64,000 nucleotides of DNA, from assembly GCA_030247855.1 (NCBI GenBank), contig JAPDRN010000165.1, positions 1 through 64,000 on the forward strand, read 5' to 3'. This stretch comes from Knufia peltigerae (taxonomy: Eukaryota > Ascomycota > Eurotiomycetes > Chaetothyriales > Trichomeriaceae). The notes beneath the pieces were generated by a model. The model was not told the origin of the DNA and ran no database searches. It saw only the letters and a list, made by a program, of their open reading frames with translations. This document shows, piece by piece, positions 50,923 through 59,932 of the stretch. How positions within the stretch are numbered: the first letter of the stretch is position 1; each line of letters starts with the position of its first letter. Position numbers and translations under genes: made by a program.

Positions 50923-53334
50923 ATGGCTGCCGATCGGATCTTGTCGCCATTGCTCGGCCCCGCGTGCGCAGCCGCGCTGGTCACCGGTGCCTTGGCCTGC
51001 GTGCTGTTGCCGGTGTTGCCGCCGCTGTGGCTGTCTGTTCTGGCGGCCAACGTGGCGGCGCTGGGCTGGGTGCTGCGCTGGCGAGGACGCGCGGTGGCTG
51101 CGCTGCTGTTCGGCTTGGCCTGGACGTGCTGCCATGGGTATTGGGCGCTGCAGGCGCAGCTGCCGGCCGGTGCTGCTGCGCAGGATGTGCTGGTCCAGGG
51201 TCAGGTTGTCGACCTGCCGAAGGAAGCGCCTGGATACACCCGGTTCGAGTTCCGGGTCGATGCGTCCGATGCGATGCCGATGCTGCGTGGCAAGCGGCTG
51301 CAGGTGCTCTGGCACGCGCCACGGGGTGGGGCGACCAACGCTGGGGTTGATCAGAGACATCGCCTGCACGCCGGCGCGGACTGGCAGTTGTCGCTGCGCG
51401 TGCGACCGCCACGCTCACGCATCAACCCGGGTGGCTTCGATGGCGAGCGGCATGCGCTGCTGCGCGGGCTGGCAGCGAGTGGCAACGTGCGTGATGCCCG
51501 CACTACGCGTCAGCTGCGTCCCGCACATGGTCTGCCCGCCTGGCGCGAGCGCACCAGTGCGGCCATCGCCAGGCAGATCGCACATCCCTCGGCGCGGTTC
51601 ATCCAGGCGCTGGCGCTGGGCGATACGCGTGGCCTGTCCGATATCGACTGGGCGCAGCTGCGCGCGCTGGGCCTGACCCACCTGATCGCCATTTCCGGCT
51701 TCCATGTGGGTCTGGTGGCGGGCTTCGCCGCATTGCTGTGTTCTGTTCTCTGGCGATCCTGGCCGGGGCTTGCCGGGTTCTGGCCACGACCGCAGGCGGC
51801 GGCCTGTGCGGCAGCGGTGGCAGCGGCCGGCTATGCCGTTGTTGCGGGCAGCGAGCTGCCGACCGTGCGCACCGCGTTGATGATCGCGGTGGTGGCCCTG
51901 GCACGCGTCGTCCGCCGCCCGGTGACGGTGGCACAGGGCTTGGCGCTTGCCGCGCTGGCGATGCTGTTGCCGGCCCCGCTGTCGGTGCTGTCTGCAGGCT
52001 TCTGGCTCAGTTTCGGCGGTGTCCTGTGGTTGTTGTGGTGCCTGCCACAGGGACGGCCGAAGGGGTTCGCCGCAATGCTGCGCGGCGCTCTCGCAGGACA
52101 GGGGGTGGCCAGCGTCGCTCTGCTGCCGCTGGCAGTGGCGCTGTTTGGCGGCACCGCACGGCTGGGGCCGCTGGTGAACCTGCCGGTCATTCCGCTGTGG
52201 AGCCTGCTGGTAGTGCCTTTGGCTCTGCTGGGAACCGCTCTGGAGGCCCTGCGCAGCGGAGCAGGGCAGTGGCCTTGGCGCGCGGCAGCCTGGGTGTTCG
52301 ATGCCAGTTGGCAGCTGATGCAGCCGTTGGCCGAGCACCCGCAGGCGATGTGGTGGCTGGCGCAGGGGCCCGCCTGGGCGTTGCCGGCGGCGCTGCTGGG
52401 GGTGTTCTGGTGGCTGTTGCCACGCGGGGCGGGGGCGGTGCTTGCCGGGTCATTGCTGTGCCTGCCGTTGCTGTGGCCGGCACGCTCGGCGCCGCAGCAA
52501 GGGGAGTTGGAACTGGTGGTGCACGATGTCGGCCAGGGCACGGCGGTACTGCTGCGGACCGCCCACCACGCACTCTGGTACGACGTCGGCCCTCCAGCAG
52601 GCAGCGAGGGCGAGGAGCGGATGCTGCTGCCGACGGTGCGGGCGTTGGGGCAGGTGCCACCGACGCGGGTGATGATCAGTCACGACCATCTGGACCACAG
52701 CGGCAACCTGGCAGCGCTGCGCCGGCAACTGCCGGGACTGGACGTCCTGGCGCCACGGGGCAGTGCGATTGCCACTGCCGGCACCTGCCAAGCGGGGCTG
52801 CGCTGGCAATGGGACGGGGTCGATTTCCAGGTGCTGCACCCGCCTGCGGCTTTCCCGGCCGCCGGCATGAAGGGCGCCGACAACGAAGCCAGTTGCGTGC
52901 TGCGGGTTGCCGGCGCACACGGTGTGGTGTTGTTGCCCGGCGACATTGGCCGGCAGGGCGAGCAGGCGCTGCAGCAGGGCGCTGCCGATGCGCTGCGTGC
53001 GGACGTGGTGCTGGTGCCCCATCACGGCAGCGGAGGCAGCTCTACTGGGGGCTGGGTCAAGGCGGTGGCGCCGCAGCTGGCGCTGGTCTCGGCCGGGCAC
53101 CAGAACCGTTTTGGCCACCCGAAGCGTGACGTGGTGCAGCGCTGGCAGGCGGCCGGCGCCGAAGTGCTGTCCACCGCCGAGTCCGGGGCGATCCGCGTAT
53201 GGCTTGGTGCACAAGGCCTGCAGCTGCGTGAACAGCGTATCCACGCAGCCCGGTGGTGGGATGCCGCTGGGCGGGCACGGTCGGCTGCTATCCTATCGCC
53301 GATCGAACAAGCGGCCGTTGGGCCGGAGGGTTGA
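50923..53334 (+). CDS. comEC: DNA uptake channel protein ComEC/Rec2
   Basis: 803 residues. N-terminal region with membrane helices and an OB-like domain (about 90-190), the competence channel domain with many helices (about 205-500, LTHLIAISGFHVGLVAG), and a C-terminal metallo-beta-lactamase-like nuclease domain (about 515-770) with SHDHLDHSGN and VPHHGSGGSS. Moves single-stranded DNA across the inner membrane during transformation. ATG at 50923 precedes the first helix; a TTG at 50890 would add 11 residues. Neighbouring exbB starts 4 bases after its stop. Confidence 0.92.
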   Translation: MAADRILSPLLGPACAAALVTGALACVLLPVLPPLWLSVLAANVAALGWVLRWRGRAVAALLFGLAWTCCHGYWALQAQLPAGAAAQDVLVQGQVVDLPKEAPGYTRFEFRVDASDAMPMLRGKRLQVLWHAPRGGATNAGVDQRHRLHAGADWQLSLRVRPPRSRINPGGFDGERHALLRGLAASGNVRDARTTRQLRPAHGLPAWRERTSAAIARQIAHPSARFIQALALGDTRGLSDIDWAQLRALGLTHLIAISGFHVGLVAGFAALLCSVLWRSWPGLAGFWPRPQAAACAAAVAAAGYAVVAGSELPTVRTALMIAVVALARVVRRPVTVAQGLALAALAMLLPAPLSVLSAGFWLSFGGVLWLLWCLPQGRPKGFAAMLRGALAGQGVASVALLPLAVALFGGTARLGPLVNLPVIPLWSLLVVPLALLGTALEALRSGAGQWPWRAAAWVFDASWQLMQPLAEHPQAMWWLAQGPAWALPAALLGVFWWLLPRGAGAVLAGSLLCLPLLWPARSAPQQGELELVVHDVGQGTAVLLRTAHHALWYDVGPPAGSEGEERMLLPTVRALGQVPPTRVMISHDHLDHSGNLAALRRQLPGLDVLAPRGSAIATAGTCQAGLRWQWDGVDFQVLHPPAAFPAAGMKGADNEASCVLRVAGAHGVVLLPGDIGRQGEQALQQGAADALRADVVLVPHHGSGGSSTGGWVKAVAPQLALVSAGHQNRFGHPKRDVVQRWQAAGAEVLSTAESGAIRVWLGAQGLQLREQRIHAARWWDAAGRARSAAILSPIEQAAVGPEG

Positions 53335-53337
53335 AAC

Positions 53338-54000
53338 GTGTGGGAACTGGTCAAGGCCGGTGGCTGGCCGATGGTGCCGCTGCTGCTGTTGGGCGTACTG
53401 GCTTTGGCGATCGTCCTGGAGCGTTTCTGGTCCCTGCGGCGTAACGAGGTGCTGCCGCCTGGCCTGGGCCAGGAAGTGCGCAACTGGGCTGCGCGCGGCA
53501 AGCTCGACCCGGCGCACCTGCAGACCCTGCGGGCCAATTCGCCGTTGGGCGCCCTGCTGGCCGCCGCACTGGAAGCGCGCAACCGGCCGCGCGACCAGAT
53601 CCGCGAGCGCATCGAAGACACCGGTCGCCACCTGGTGCACCGCATGGAGCGTTTCCTCAACGCGCTGGGCACCATCGCCTCGGCCGGCCCGTTGCTGGGC
53701 CTGCTCGGCACCGTGGTCGGCATGATCCAGATGTTCCTGGGCATCCTCGACCACGGCGTGGGGGATGTGAACCAGCTTGCCGGCGGTATCGGCAAGGCGC
53801 TGGTGTGCACCGCCACCGGCATGATCGTGGCGATCCCGGCGCTGATGTTCCACCGCTTCTTCAAGGGCCGCATCCACGGCTACGTAGTGGAGATGGAGCA
53901 GGAAGCCAGTGCACTGCTGGATACGCTGGACGGTCGCCCGGGGGTGATGGCCCCGGCTCCTGCCGCGCGCGCATCCTCCGCCGCCACGGCAAAGGCCTGA
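53338..54000 (+). CDS. exbB: MotA/TolQ/ExbB proton-channel family protein
   Basis: 220 residues with three membrane segments (about 12-32, 108-130 and 155-175). Energises TonB-dependent transport with ExbD. The conserved GPLLGLLGTVVGMIQMF and CTATGMIVAIPALM segments are visible. GTG start at 53338 is preceded by GGAGGG across the comEC stop. This exbB-exbD pair ahead of msbA-lpxK is a known xanthomonad arrangement; other TonB clusters are expected elsewhere. Confidence 0.92.
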   Translation: MWELVKAGGWPMVPLLLLGVLALAIVLERFWSLRRNEVLPPGLGQEVRNWAARGKLDPAHLQTLRANSPLGALLAAALEARNRPRDQIRERIEDTGRHLVHRMERFLNALGTIASAGPLLGLLGTVVGMIQMFLGILDHGVGDVNQLAGGIGKALVCTATGMIVAIPALMFHRFFKGRIHGYVVEMEQEASALLDTLDGRPGVMAPAPAARASSAATAKA

Positions 54001-54002
54001 TC

Positions 54003-54425
54003 GTGCGTATCGGCAACGACCGGTCCCAGGATGAACCGCATATCGATCTGGTGCCGCTGATCGACGTCATCCTGGTGCTGATCATCTTCTTCGTGGTCAC
54101 CACCACCTTCGATGCGCGGTCGACCCTGCAGGTGCAGCTGCCGACCGCCAGCCAGCAGCAGACCAACGAGCCACCGCGCTCGCTGAGCGTGCTGATCAAC
54201 GCGGACGGTCGCTACTTCGTCAACGATCAGGAAGTGCTGCGCAGCGACGTCGAGTCGGTCAAGCAGACGATCGCCGCTGTCGCCGGCAGCGACCGTGAAC
54301 AGACCGTGCTGCTGCGTGCCGACGCGCGCACTCCCTACCAGGCCGTGGTCACCGCGCAGGATGCGCTGGGCCAGCTCGGCTTCCGTCGTATCGCCATTGC
54401 AACAGCGCCAGAGGTGCGTCCATGA
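54003..54425 (+). CDS. exbD: ExbD/TolR-family protein
   Basis: 140 residues from the GTG at 54003, two bases after the exbB stop. One membrane segment (about 18-38) with the key aspartate in HIDLVPLIDVILVLIIFF (near residue 22), then a periplasmic domain with ARTPYQAVVTAQDALGQLGF. Works with ExbB. The open frame continues upstream into exbB, but that part is a shadow. Overlaps msbA by four bases. Confidence 0.92.
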   Translation: MRIGNDRSQDEPHIDLVPLIDVILVLIIFFVVTTTFDARSTLQVQLPTASQQQTNEPPRSLSVLINADGRYFVNDQEVLRSDVESVKQTIAAVAGSDREQTVLLRADARTPYQAVVTAQDALGQLGFRRIAIATAPEVRP

Positions 54426-56170
54426 GTTCCCATCACGCGCCAGTGTGGCCGATCTACAAACGTCTGCTGGGCTATACCCGCACCTACTGGGTCTTCATGA
54501 TCGGCGCGGTCATCGCGATGGTGGTCGAAGCCCTGGCCGGCTATCACTTCACCAAGCTGATGGAGCCGCTGGTCAACCGGGGCTTTGTCAACCCTGAGCC
54601 GCGCATGGCGGTGATCCTGCCGCTGACCATCCTCGGCCTGTTCCTGATGCGCAGCGTGGCGACCTGGGTCAGCGACTACACGCTGGCCAAGACCGGCCGC
54701 AGCGTGGTCCGCGACCTGCGCGAACAGGTGCTGCAGAAGTACCTGCACCTGCCGTCCTCGCACTTCGACGCCGAGGCGACGCCGGTGATGGTCAGCCGCC
54801 TGAACTTCGATACCGAACAGGTTACCCAGGCCAGTGCCGACGCGCTCAAGACCGTGGTCGCCGATACCCTGACCATCATCGCCATGCTGGCGGTGATGCT
54901 GCAGATGAGCGTCAAGGTGACCCTGGCGATGCTAGTGGTGGTGCCGCTGATCGGCGTGATCGTCTCCTACGTGGGCAAGCGCTACCGGCGCATCAGCCGC
55001 GGCATCCAGGACGGCATGGGCACCATGGCGCAGACCGCCGAGCAATCACTGGCCGCGCAGCAGGAAGTAAAGGTGCACGGCACCCAGCAGCATGAAATCT
55101 CGCGCTACTCGCGCTTGGCCAACCGCATGCTGGCGCTGAACATGAAGGTGGAAGTAACCCGTGCGGCCGCCTCCAGCGTGGTCCAGTTCCTGGCGGCGCT
55201 GGCGCTGGCGGTGATCGTGTGGGTGTCCACCCGCGAGGCGCTGGCCGGCAAGCTCAATGCGGGCCAGTTCATGGGCCTGATGACCTCGATGATGGCGATC
55301 ATTCCGTCGCTGCGCCGGCTGACCAGCGTGCAGACCTCGATCTCGCGCGGCGTGGCCGCTGCCGAGCGCCTGTTCAGCATCATCGACATGCCGGTTGAGC
55401 GCGACGACGGCACGCACGCCGTGCAGCGCGTACGCGGCGAACTGGCCTTCGAGCACGTCATGCTGCGTTACCGTGAAGACAGCGGCATCGCCCTGGACGA
55501 CATCAGTTTCGTTGCCAGGCCCGGCACGGTCACCGCCATCGTCGGTCGTTCCGGCAGCGGCAAGACCAGCCTGATCCGGCTGGTGCCGCGCTTCTACGAG
55601 CCCAACGGCGGGCGCATCCTGCTCGACGGCGTCGCCCTGGATGATTACCCCTTGGCCGATCTGCGCAGGCAGGTGGCCATCGTCGGCCAGAAGGTCATGC
55701 TGTTCGATGACACCATCGCGGCCAACATCGCCTATGGCATGGATGCAACCGACGAACAGATCCGTGCCGCTGCCGAGGCAGCCAATGCCTGGGAGTTCAT
55801 TGCACGCATGCCGCAGCAGCTGCAGACGCCGGTGGGCGAGAATGGCGCGCTGCTGTCCGGCGGCCAGCGCCAGCGCTTGGCGATCGCCCGCGCGATCCTG
55901 CGCGACGCGCCGATCCTGATCCTGGACGAGGCCACCGCGGCGCTGGACAACGAATCCGAGCGTCTGGTGCAGGATGCGCTGCAGCGCTTGATGCCCGAGC
56001 GCACCACGCTGGTGATCGCGCACCGCCTGTCGACCATCGAGCATGCCGACCAGGTGCTGGTGATGGACCATGGTCGCATCGTTGAACGCGGCACCCATCA
56101 GGAACTGCTGTCGATGGGCGGCCTGTACCAGCACCTGCACAACATGCAGTTCCGCGAAAGGCAGGACTGA
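54422..56170 (+). CDS. msbA: Lipid A export ABC transporter MsbA
   Basis: 582 residues. Six membrane segments in the N-terminal half and a nucleotide-binding domain: Walker A GRSGSGKTS (375-383), signature LSGGQRQR (478-485) and Walker B LILDEATAALD. Flips core-lipid A across the inner membrane as a homodimer. Follows exbD with an ATGA overlap and its TGA shares a base with the lpxK ATG. Confidence 0.95.
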   Translation: MSSHHAPVWPIYKRLLGYTRTYWVFMIGAVIAMVVEALAGYHFTKLMEPLVNRGFVNPEPRMAVILPLTILGLFLMRSVATWVSDYTLAKTGRSVVRDLREQVLQKYLHLPSSHFDAEATPVMVSRLNFDTEQVTQASADALKTVVADTLTIIAMLAVMLQMSVKVTLAMLVVVPLIGVIVSYVGKRYRRISRGIQDGMGTMAQTAEQSLAAQQEVKVHGTQQHEISRYSRLANRMLALNMKVEVTRAAASSVVQFLAALALAVIVWVSTREALAGKLNAGQFMGLMTSMMAIIPSLRRLTSVQTSISRGVAAAERLFSIIDMPVERDDGTHAVQRVRGELAFEHVMLRYREDSGIALDDISFVARPGTVTAIVGRSGSGKTSLIRLVPRFYEPNGGRILLDGVALDDYPLADLRRQVAIVGQKVMLFDDTIAANIAYGMDATDEQIRAAAEAANAWEFIARMPQQLQTPVGENGALLSGGQRQRLAIARAILRDAPILILDEATAALDNESERLVQDALQRLMPERTTLVIAHRLSTIEHADQVLVMDHGRIVERGTHQELLSMGGLYQHLHNMQFRERQD

Positions 56171-57189
56171 TGGCGGGCAAAGGTACCCAGACCCCGCCGT
56201 ACTGGTATGACGGCAGCCCGGTTCCGTGGCCGATGCGATTGCTGGCACCGCTGTACGCGGGCGTCACCGCGCTGCGCCGGCGCCTGTACCGGCGTGGCTG
56301 GCGCAAGCGCCATGCGCTGGCGGTGCCGGTCATCGTGGTCGGCAACATCACCGCCGGCGGCACCGGCAAGACGCCGCTGACCATCGCCCTGGTCGAGCGC
56401 CTGCGGGCCGCGGGTTGGAAGCCCGGCGTGGCCAGTCGCGGCTATGGCCGCGAAGAAGCGGACAAGGCGCGTTGGGTGGAAGCCGATACACCGACCGCCC
56501 TCGGTGGCGACGAGCCAGTGCTGATTGCCTGGAAAACCGGCGTACCGGTGCGCGTGGACAGTGATCGCGTGGCCGCGGGCAAGGCGTTGATCGCCGCCGG
56601 CTGCGACGTGATCGTCTGCGATGACGGCCTGCAGCACTACCGGCTGGCGCGGGACATCGAGATCGAGGTGGTCGATGCCCAGCGCCGCTATGGCAATGGC
56701 CGGATGATCCCGGCCGGCCCGCTCCGCGAGCCGGTCAGCCGCGCCGCCGAATGCGATTTCCGGGTGGTCAACCTGGGCCAGGCGGATGAAGCGACGGCTG
56801 CCCAGGCCTGTGGCTTCGGCCAATGGCCGATGGCCCTGCACATCGACAGTGCACAACCACTGGCCGGTGGACGGGCGCGTCCGCTCTCGTACTTCGCGGG
56901 TCAACGCGTGCATGCCGTGGCCGGCATCGCCCATCCACAACGCTTCTTCGACATGCTGCGCGCGCGTGCGATCGGCGTGGTGCCGCACGCCTTCGCTGAC
57001 CATCACGCCTACCAGCCGCAGGATCTGTCCTTTGGCAGCCAGTTGCCGGTACTGATGACCGAAAAGGATGCTGTGAAGTGCCGCGCGTTCGGCAATGACT
57101 GGCATTACACCGTGCCGTTGCGTGCCGAGATGCCCGCTGCTTTCTGGATCGCGTTGACCGATCGCCTGGACAAGCTGCGACCGAACTGA
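56170..57189 (+). CDS. lpxK: Tetraacyldisaccharide 4'-kinase
   Basis: 339 residues. Phosphorylates the lipid A precursor at the 4' position. P-loop GGTGKT (63-68) in GNITAGGTGKTPL, DDGLQHYRLARD (about 154-165) and DHHAYQPQDL are all family motifs. An N-terminal amphipathic/hydrophobic segment (about 20-38) anchors it to the inner membrane. Coupled to msbA, as in E. coli. Confidence 0.95.
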   Translation: MAGKGTQTPPYWYDGSPVPWPMRLLAPLYAGVTALRRRLYRRGWRKRHALAVPVIVVGNITAGGTGKTPLTIALVERLRAAGWKPGVASRGYGREEADKARWVEADTPTALGGDEPVLIAWKTGVPVRVDSDRVAAGKALIAAGCDVIVCDDGLQHYRLARDIEIEVVDAQRRYGNGRMIPAGPLREPVSRAAECDFRVVNLGQADEATAAQACGFGQWPMALHIDSAQPLAGGRARPLSYFAGQRVHAVAGIAHPQRFFDMLRARAIGVVPHAFADHHAYQPQDLSFGSQLPVLMTEKDAVKCRAFGNDWHYTVPLRAEMPAAFWIALTDRLDKLRPN

Positions 57190-57264
57190 GGGGCCGTGCG
57201 GCGCTTGCAAATGCACGCCGCCGGCCGCATTCCTGCTATATCGCGCCTGCCGAGTACCGCCCGC

Positions 57265-58038
57265 ATGACCGACTTTGTTGTTGCCATCCCGGCCCGCTAT
57301 GCCGCTTCGCGGCTGCCGGGCAAGCCGCTGCGTCTGCTGGGCGGAGAGCCCATGGTGCTGCATGTGGCCCGCCGCGCGCTGCAGGCCGGCGCAGGTGAGG
57401 TCTGGGTCGCGACTGACGACCAGCGCATTGCCGAGGCGTTGTCCGGCCTGGAGGAAGTGAGGGTGGCGATGACCGCGGCGTCGCATGCCTCCGGCACCGA
57501 TCGCCTGGCCGAATGCGCGCGTATCGCTGGCTGGGCTGAGAACACCGTGGTGGTCAACCTGCAGGGCGATGAACCGTTCGCACCGGCCGCCGGCATCCGC
57601 GCCGTCGCCGCGGCACTGGTGGAAGGCAGCGCGCCGATGTCGACCCTGGCCACGCCGGTCGAGGATGCACACACGCTGTTCGACCCGAACGTGGTCAAGC
57701 TGGTGCGCAACGTGCGCAACGAGGCCATGTACTTCAGCCGTGCGCCGATCGCCTGGCATCGCGACGGCTTCGCCCGCAGCCGCGAGATCCTGCCCGAGGG
57801 CCACCAGTGGCTGCGTCACATCGGCATCTATGGCTACCGTGCCGGCTTCCTGCAGCAGTTCGCCTCGATGCCGCCGGGCACGTTGGAACAGGTGGAATCG
57901 CTGGAGCAGCTGCGCGTGCTGGAAGCGGGCTACCCGATCGCCGTGGCGATCTCGCCCGAACCCTTCCCGCCGGGCATCGACACCCCTGAAGACCTGCAGC
58001 GCGCCGAAACGCTGCTGCAGGCGATGGCCGCGCGATGA
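57265..58038 (+). CDS. kdsB: CMP-Kdo synthetase (3-deoxy-manno-octulosonate cytidylyltransferase)
   Basis: 257 residues. Activates Kdo as CMP-Kdo for lipopolysaccharide inner core. N-terminal FVVAIPARYAASRLPGKPL (nucleotide loop), ASGTDRLAEC, NLQGDEPF and YGYRAGFLQQF are family signatures. Start at 57265 fits the standard length. Lies 75 bases after lpxK; the stop overlaps the phosphatase gene by four bases. Confidence 0.95.
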   Translation: MTDFVVAIPARYAASRLPGKPLRLLGGEPMVLHVARRALQAGAGEVWVATDDQRIAEALSGLEEVRVAMTAASHASGTDRLAECARIAGWAENTVVVNLQGDEPFAPAAGIRAVAAALVEGSAPMSTLATPVEDAHTLFDPNVVKLVRNVRNEAMYFSRAPIAWHRDGFARSREILPEGHQWLRHIGIYGYRAGFLQQFASMPPGTLEQVESLEQLRVLEAGYPIAVAISPEPFPPGIDTPEDLQRAETLLQAMAAR

Positions 58039-58523
58039 AGCTGCTGGTCGTCTGCCTCGGCAACATCTGCCGCTCGCCGATGGCCGAAGGCGCGCTGCGC
58101 GCCCGCCTGGATGCCTCGGCGCTGGCTGGGCGGGTGCAGGTCGACTCGGCCGGTACCGGCGACTGGCATGTGGGCCAGCCACCCGACCGGCGAGCCATTG
58201 CGTGCGCAGCCGGGCATGGCGTGGACCTGGGCAGCCTGCGCGCGCGGCAGCTGCGGCCGCAGGACTTCGACACCTTCCACTGGATACTGTGCGCCGACGA
58301 GGCCAACCTGCGTGATGCCGCACGCCTTGCCACCGCCACCCAGCGCGAGCGCCTGGCGCTGTACCTGCCGTGGTCGGGCGGGCAGGGCGAACGCGCGATT
58401 CCCGATCCCTATACCGGTGGCAGTGATCATTTCGAACAGGTCTGGTCGCTGGTCGACGCTGCTGCCGAACGCACCGTGGCACGCCTGTTGCATCACGCTG
58501 ACTCCGGCATAATCGGGGCATGA
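58035..58523 (+). CDS. Low-molecular-weight protein-tyrosine-phosphatase
   Basis: 162 residues. P-loop Cys7-Leu-Gly-Asn-Ile-Cys12-Arg13-Ser14 and the general acid Asp124 in DPYTGG are complete, so it should be active. LMW-PTPs often counter tyrosine kinases in polysaccharide production; the kdsB-linked position suggests a surface role, but no kinase is nearby. Overlaps kdsB and the NHL-repeat gene by four bases each. Confidence 0.93.
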   Translation: MKLLVVCLGNICRSPMAEGALRARLDASALAGRVQVDSAGTGDWHVGQPPDRRAIACAAGHGVDLGSLRARQLRPQDFDTFHWILCADEANLRDAARLATATQRERLALYLPWSGGQGERAIPDPYTGGSDHFEQVWSLVDAAAERTVARLLHHADSGIIGA

Positions 58524-59932
58524 ACATCCAGCCCGTCCCGGACCTGCCCGAGTTCGCCGCCTGGCTCAATGCCGCGCCCTGCACCCTGACCGAACTGCGT
58601 GGCCGGCCGGTCGCGCTGTTGTTCGTCAACGCGGCTTCCGTGTGGAGCGCGCAACGGCTGGCCGAGTTCAGCCAGTGGCTGTCACGCCACCCCGGCAAGC
58701 TGCAACCCCTGGTGCTACAAGTACCGCGTTTCGATTTCGAGCGTGATGCCACGGCTGCGTTGAAACTGCTGCGCCGGCAGGGCCTGACCATGCCGGTGCT
58801 GCTCGATGCCGATTGGGATGGCTGGCGCCGCTTCGGTGTCACCGCCTGGCCGACCATGGTGCTGCTGGACGCGCAGGGCCGCGAACAGCAGCGCTTGATC
58901 GGCCAGGGCGTGCCCGGCGAGTTGGAGCGGGCCCTGAATGCCCTTTGCGAGGGTGCGCCGTCCGCCCCTTCGCGCGGCGGCAGCGAACTGCATCCCGAGC
59001 CGCGCCAGGCGCTGCGATTCCCCATGGGGCTGGCCGTGAACCAGGAACGGCTGTACATCGCCGACAGTGGCCACCACCGCATCCTTGAATGCAGTCATGG
59101 CGGCCGCGTGCTGCGTCAGTTCGGCCTCGGCACCGCCGACTTCATGGACGGCAACCTCGCCGAAGCCGCTTTCCACAGGCCGCAGGCGCTGGCGCTGGAG
59201 CGTGAGTCGCTGTACGTGGCCGACACCGGCAACCACGCCGTGCGCCGCATCAACCTGCTGACCGGCCTGGTCGATACCCTGTGCGGCAACGGCCGTCCGG
59301 GCGCTCCCGTGGAAGGGCAGGTGGCGCAGCCTCGGCAGGTATCGCTGGATCATCCGGTTGGCCTGGCCATCGCCGAAAACCAGCTGCACATCGCCATGGC
59401 CGGCGACAACCGCATCTGGAGCTATCACCTCGGCCAGCGCAGCCTGCAGTGGCGCGCTGGCAGCGGCGCCATCGACGAGCGCGACGGCAGTGGGCACCTG
59501 GCCGCGTTCGCCCAGCCCACCGCCGTGGCCGTGGTCCAGCAGGTGCTGTACGTGGCCGACGCACTGGGCTCTTCGGTCCGTTCGCTGCAGCTGCGCGGCG
59601 ATCTGGTGCAGACCCTGGTCGGGCAGGGCACCTGGCGCTTCGGTGAAGGCGATGGCCCGCGCGCGCAGGCCAGCCTGCAGTTCCCGCAGGCGATCGCATT
59701 GAGTCCGGATGCGCCGTTGTTGTGGATCGCCGATACCGGCAATGGCCGCCTGCGCACGTTGCGTCTGGGGGGCGGCGAACTGACCACCCAGCCCTTGCCG
59801 CGACGGCTGCATGGCCCGGCCGGCCTGGCCGTCGGTGCAGGCGCGGTGTGGATCGCCGAAACGGATTCCCACATCGTGCTGCGCCTGGACCCTGACAGCG
59901 GCGTGCTCAGCGAAGTGCCGATCAGCGAATGA
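58520..59932 (+). CDS. Thioredoxin-fold/NHL-repeat fusion protein (NHLRC2-like)
   Basis: 470 residues. N-terminal thioredoxin-like domain (about 1-140; RRFGVTAWPTMVLLDAQGREQQR near the cis-proline) and a beta-propeller of NHL repeats (about 165-465: ERLYIADSGHHRILE, SLYVADTGNHAVRRIN, LLWIADTGNGRLRTL). This plan matches NHLRC2-like proteins, whose thioredoxin domain normally carries a CxxC; here the site reads SVWS, so no redox cysteines remain. No signal peptide is visible. Coupled to genes on both sides by four-base overlaps. Function unknown. Confidence 0.85.
   Translation: MNIQPVPDLPEFAAWLNAAPCTLTELRGRPVALLFVNAASVWSAQRLAEFSQWLSRHPGKLQPLVLQVPRFDFERDATAALKLLRRQGLTMPVLLDADWDGWRRFGVTAWPTMVLLDAQGREQQRLIGQGVPGELERALNALCEGAPSAPSRGGSELHPEPRQALRFPMGLAVNQERLYIADSGHHRILECSHGGRVLRQFGLGTADFMDGNLAEAAFHRPQALALERESLYVADTGNHAVRRINLLTGLVDTLCGNGRPGAPVEGQVAQPRQVSLDHPVGLAIAENQLHIAMAGDNRIWSYHLGQRSLQWRAGSGAIDERDGSGHLAAFAQPTAVAVVQQVLYVADALGSSVRSLQLRGDLVQTLVGQGTWRFGEGDGPRAQASLQFPQAIALSPDAPLLWIADTGNGRLRTLRLGGGELTTQPLPRRLHGPAGLAVGAGAVWIAETDSHIVLRLDPDSGVLSEVPISE

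Noticed and set aside
56098..59082. 994-codon open frame on the minus strand
   Set aside because: Antisense to msbA (end), lpxK, kdsB, the phosphatase and the NHL gene, all of which have clear motifs. Low-complexity shadow of high-GC codons.
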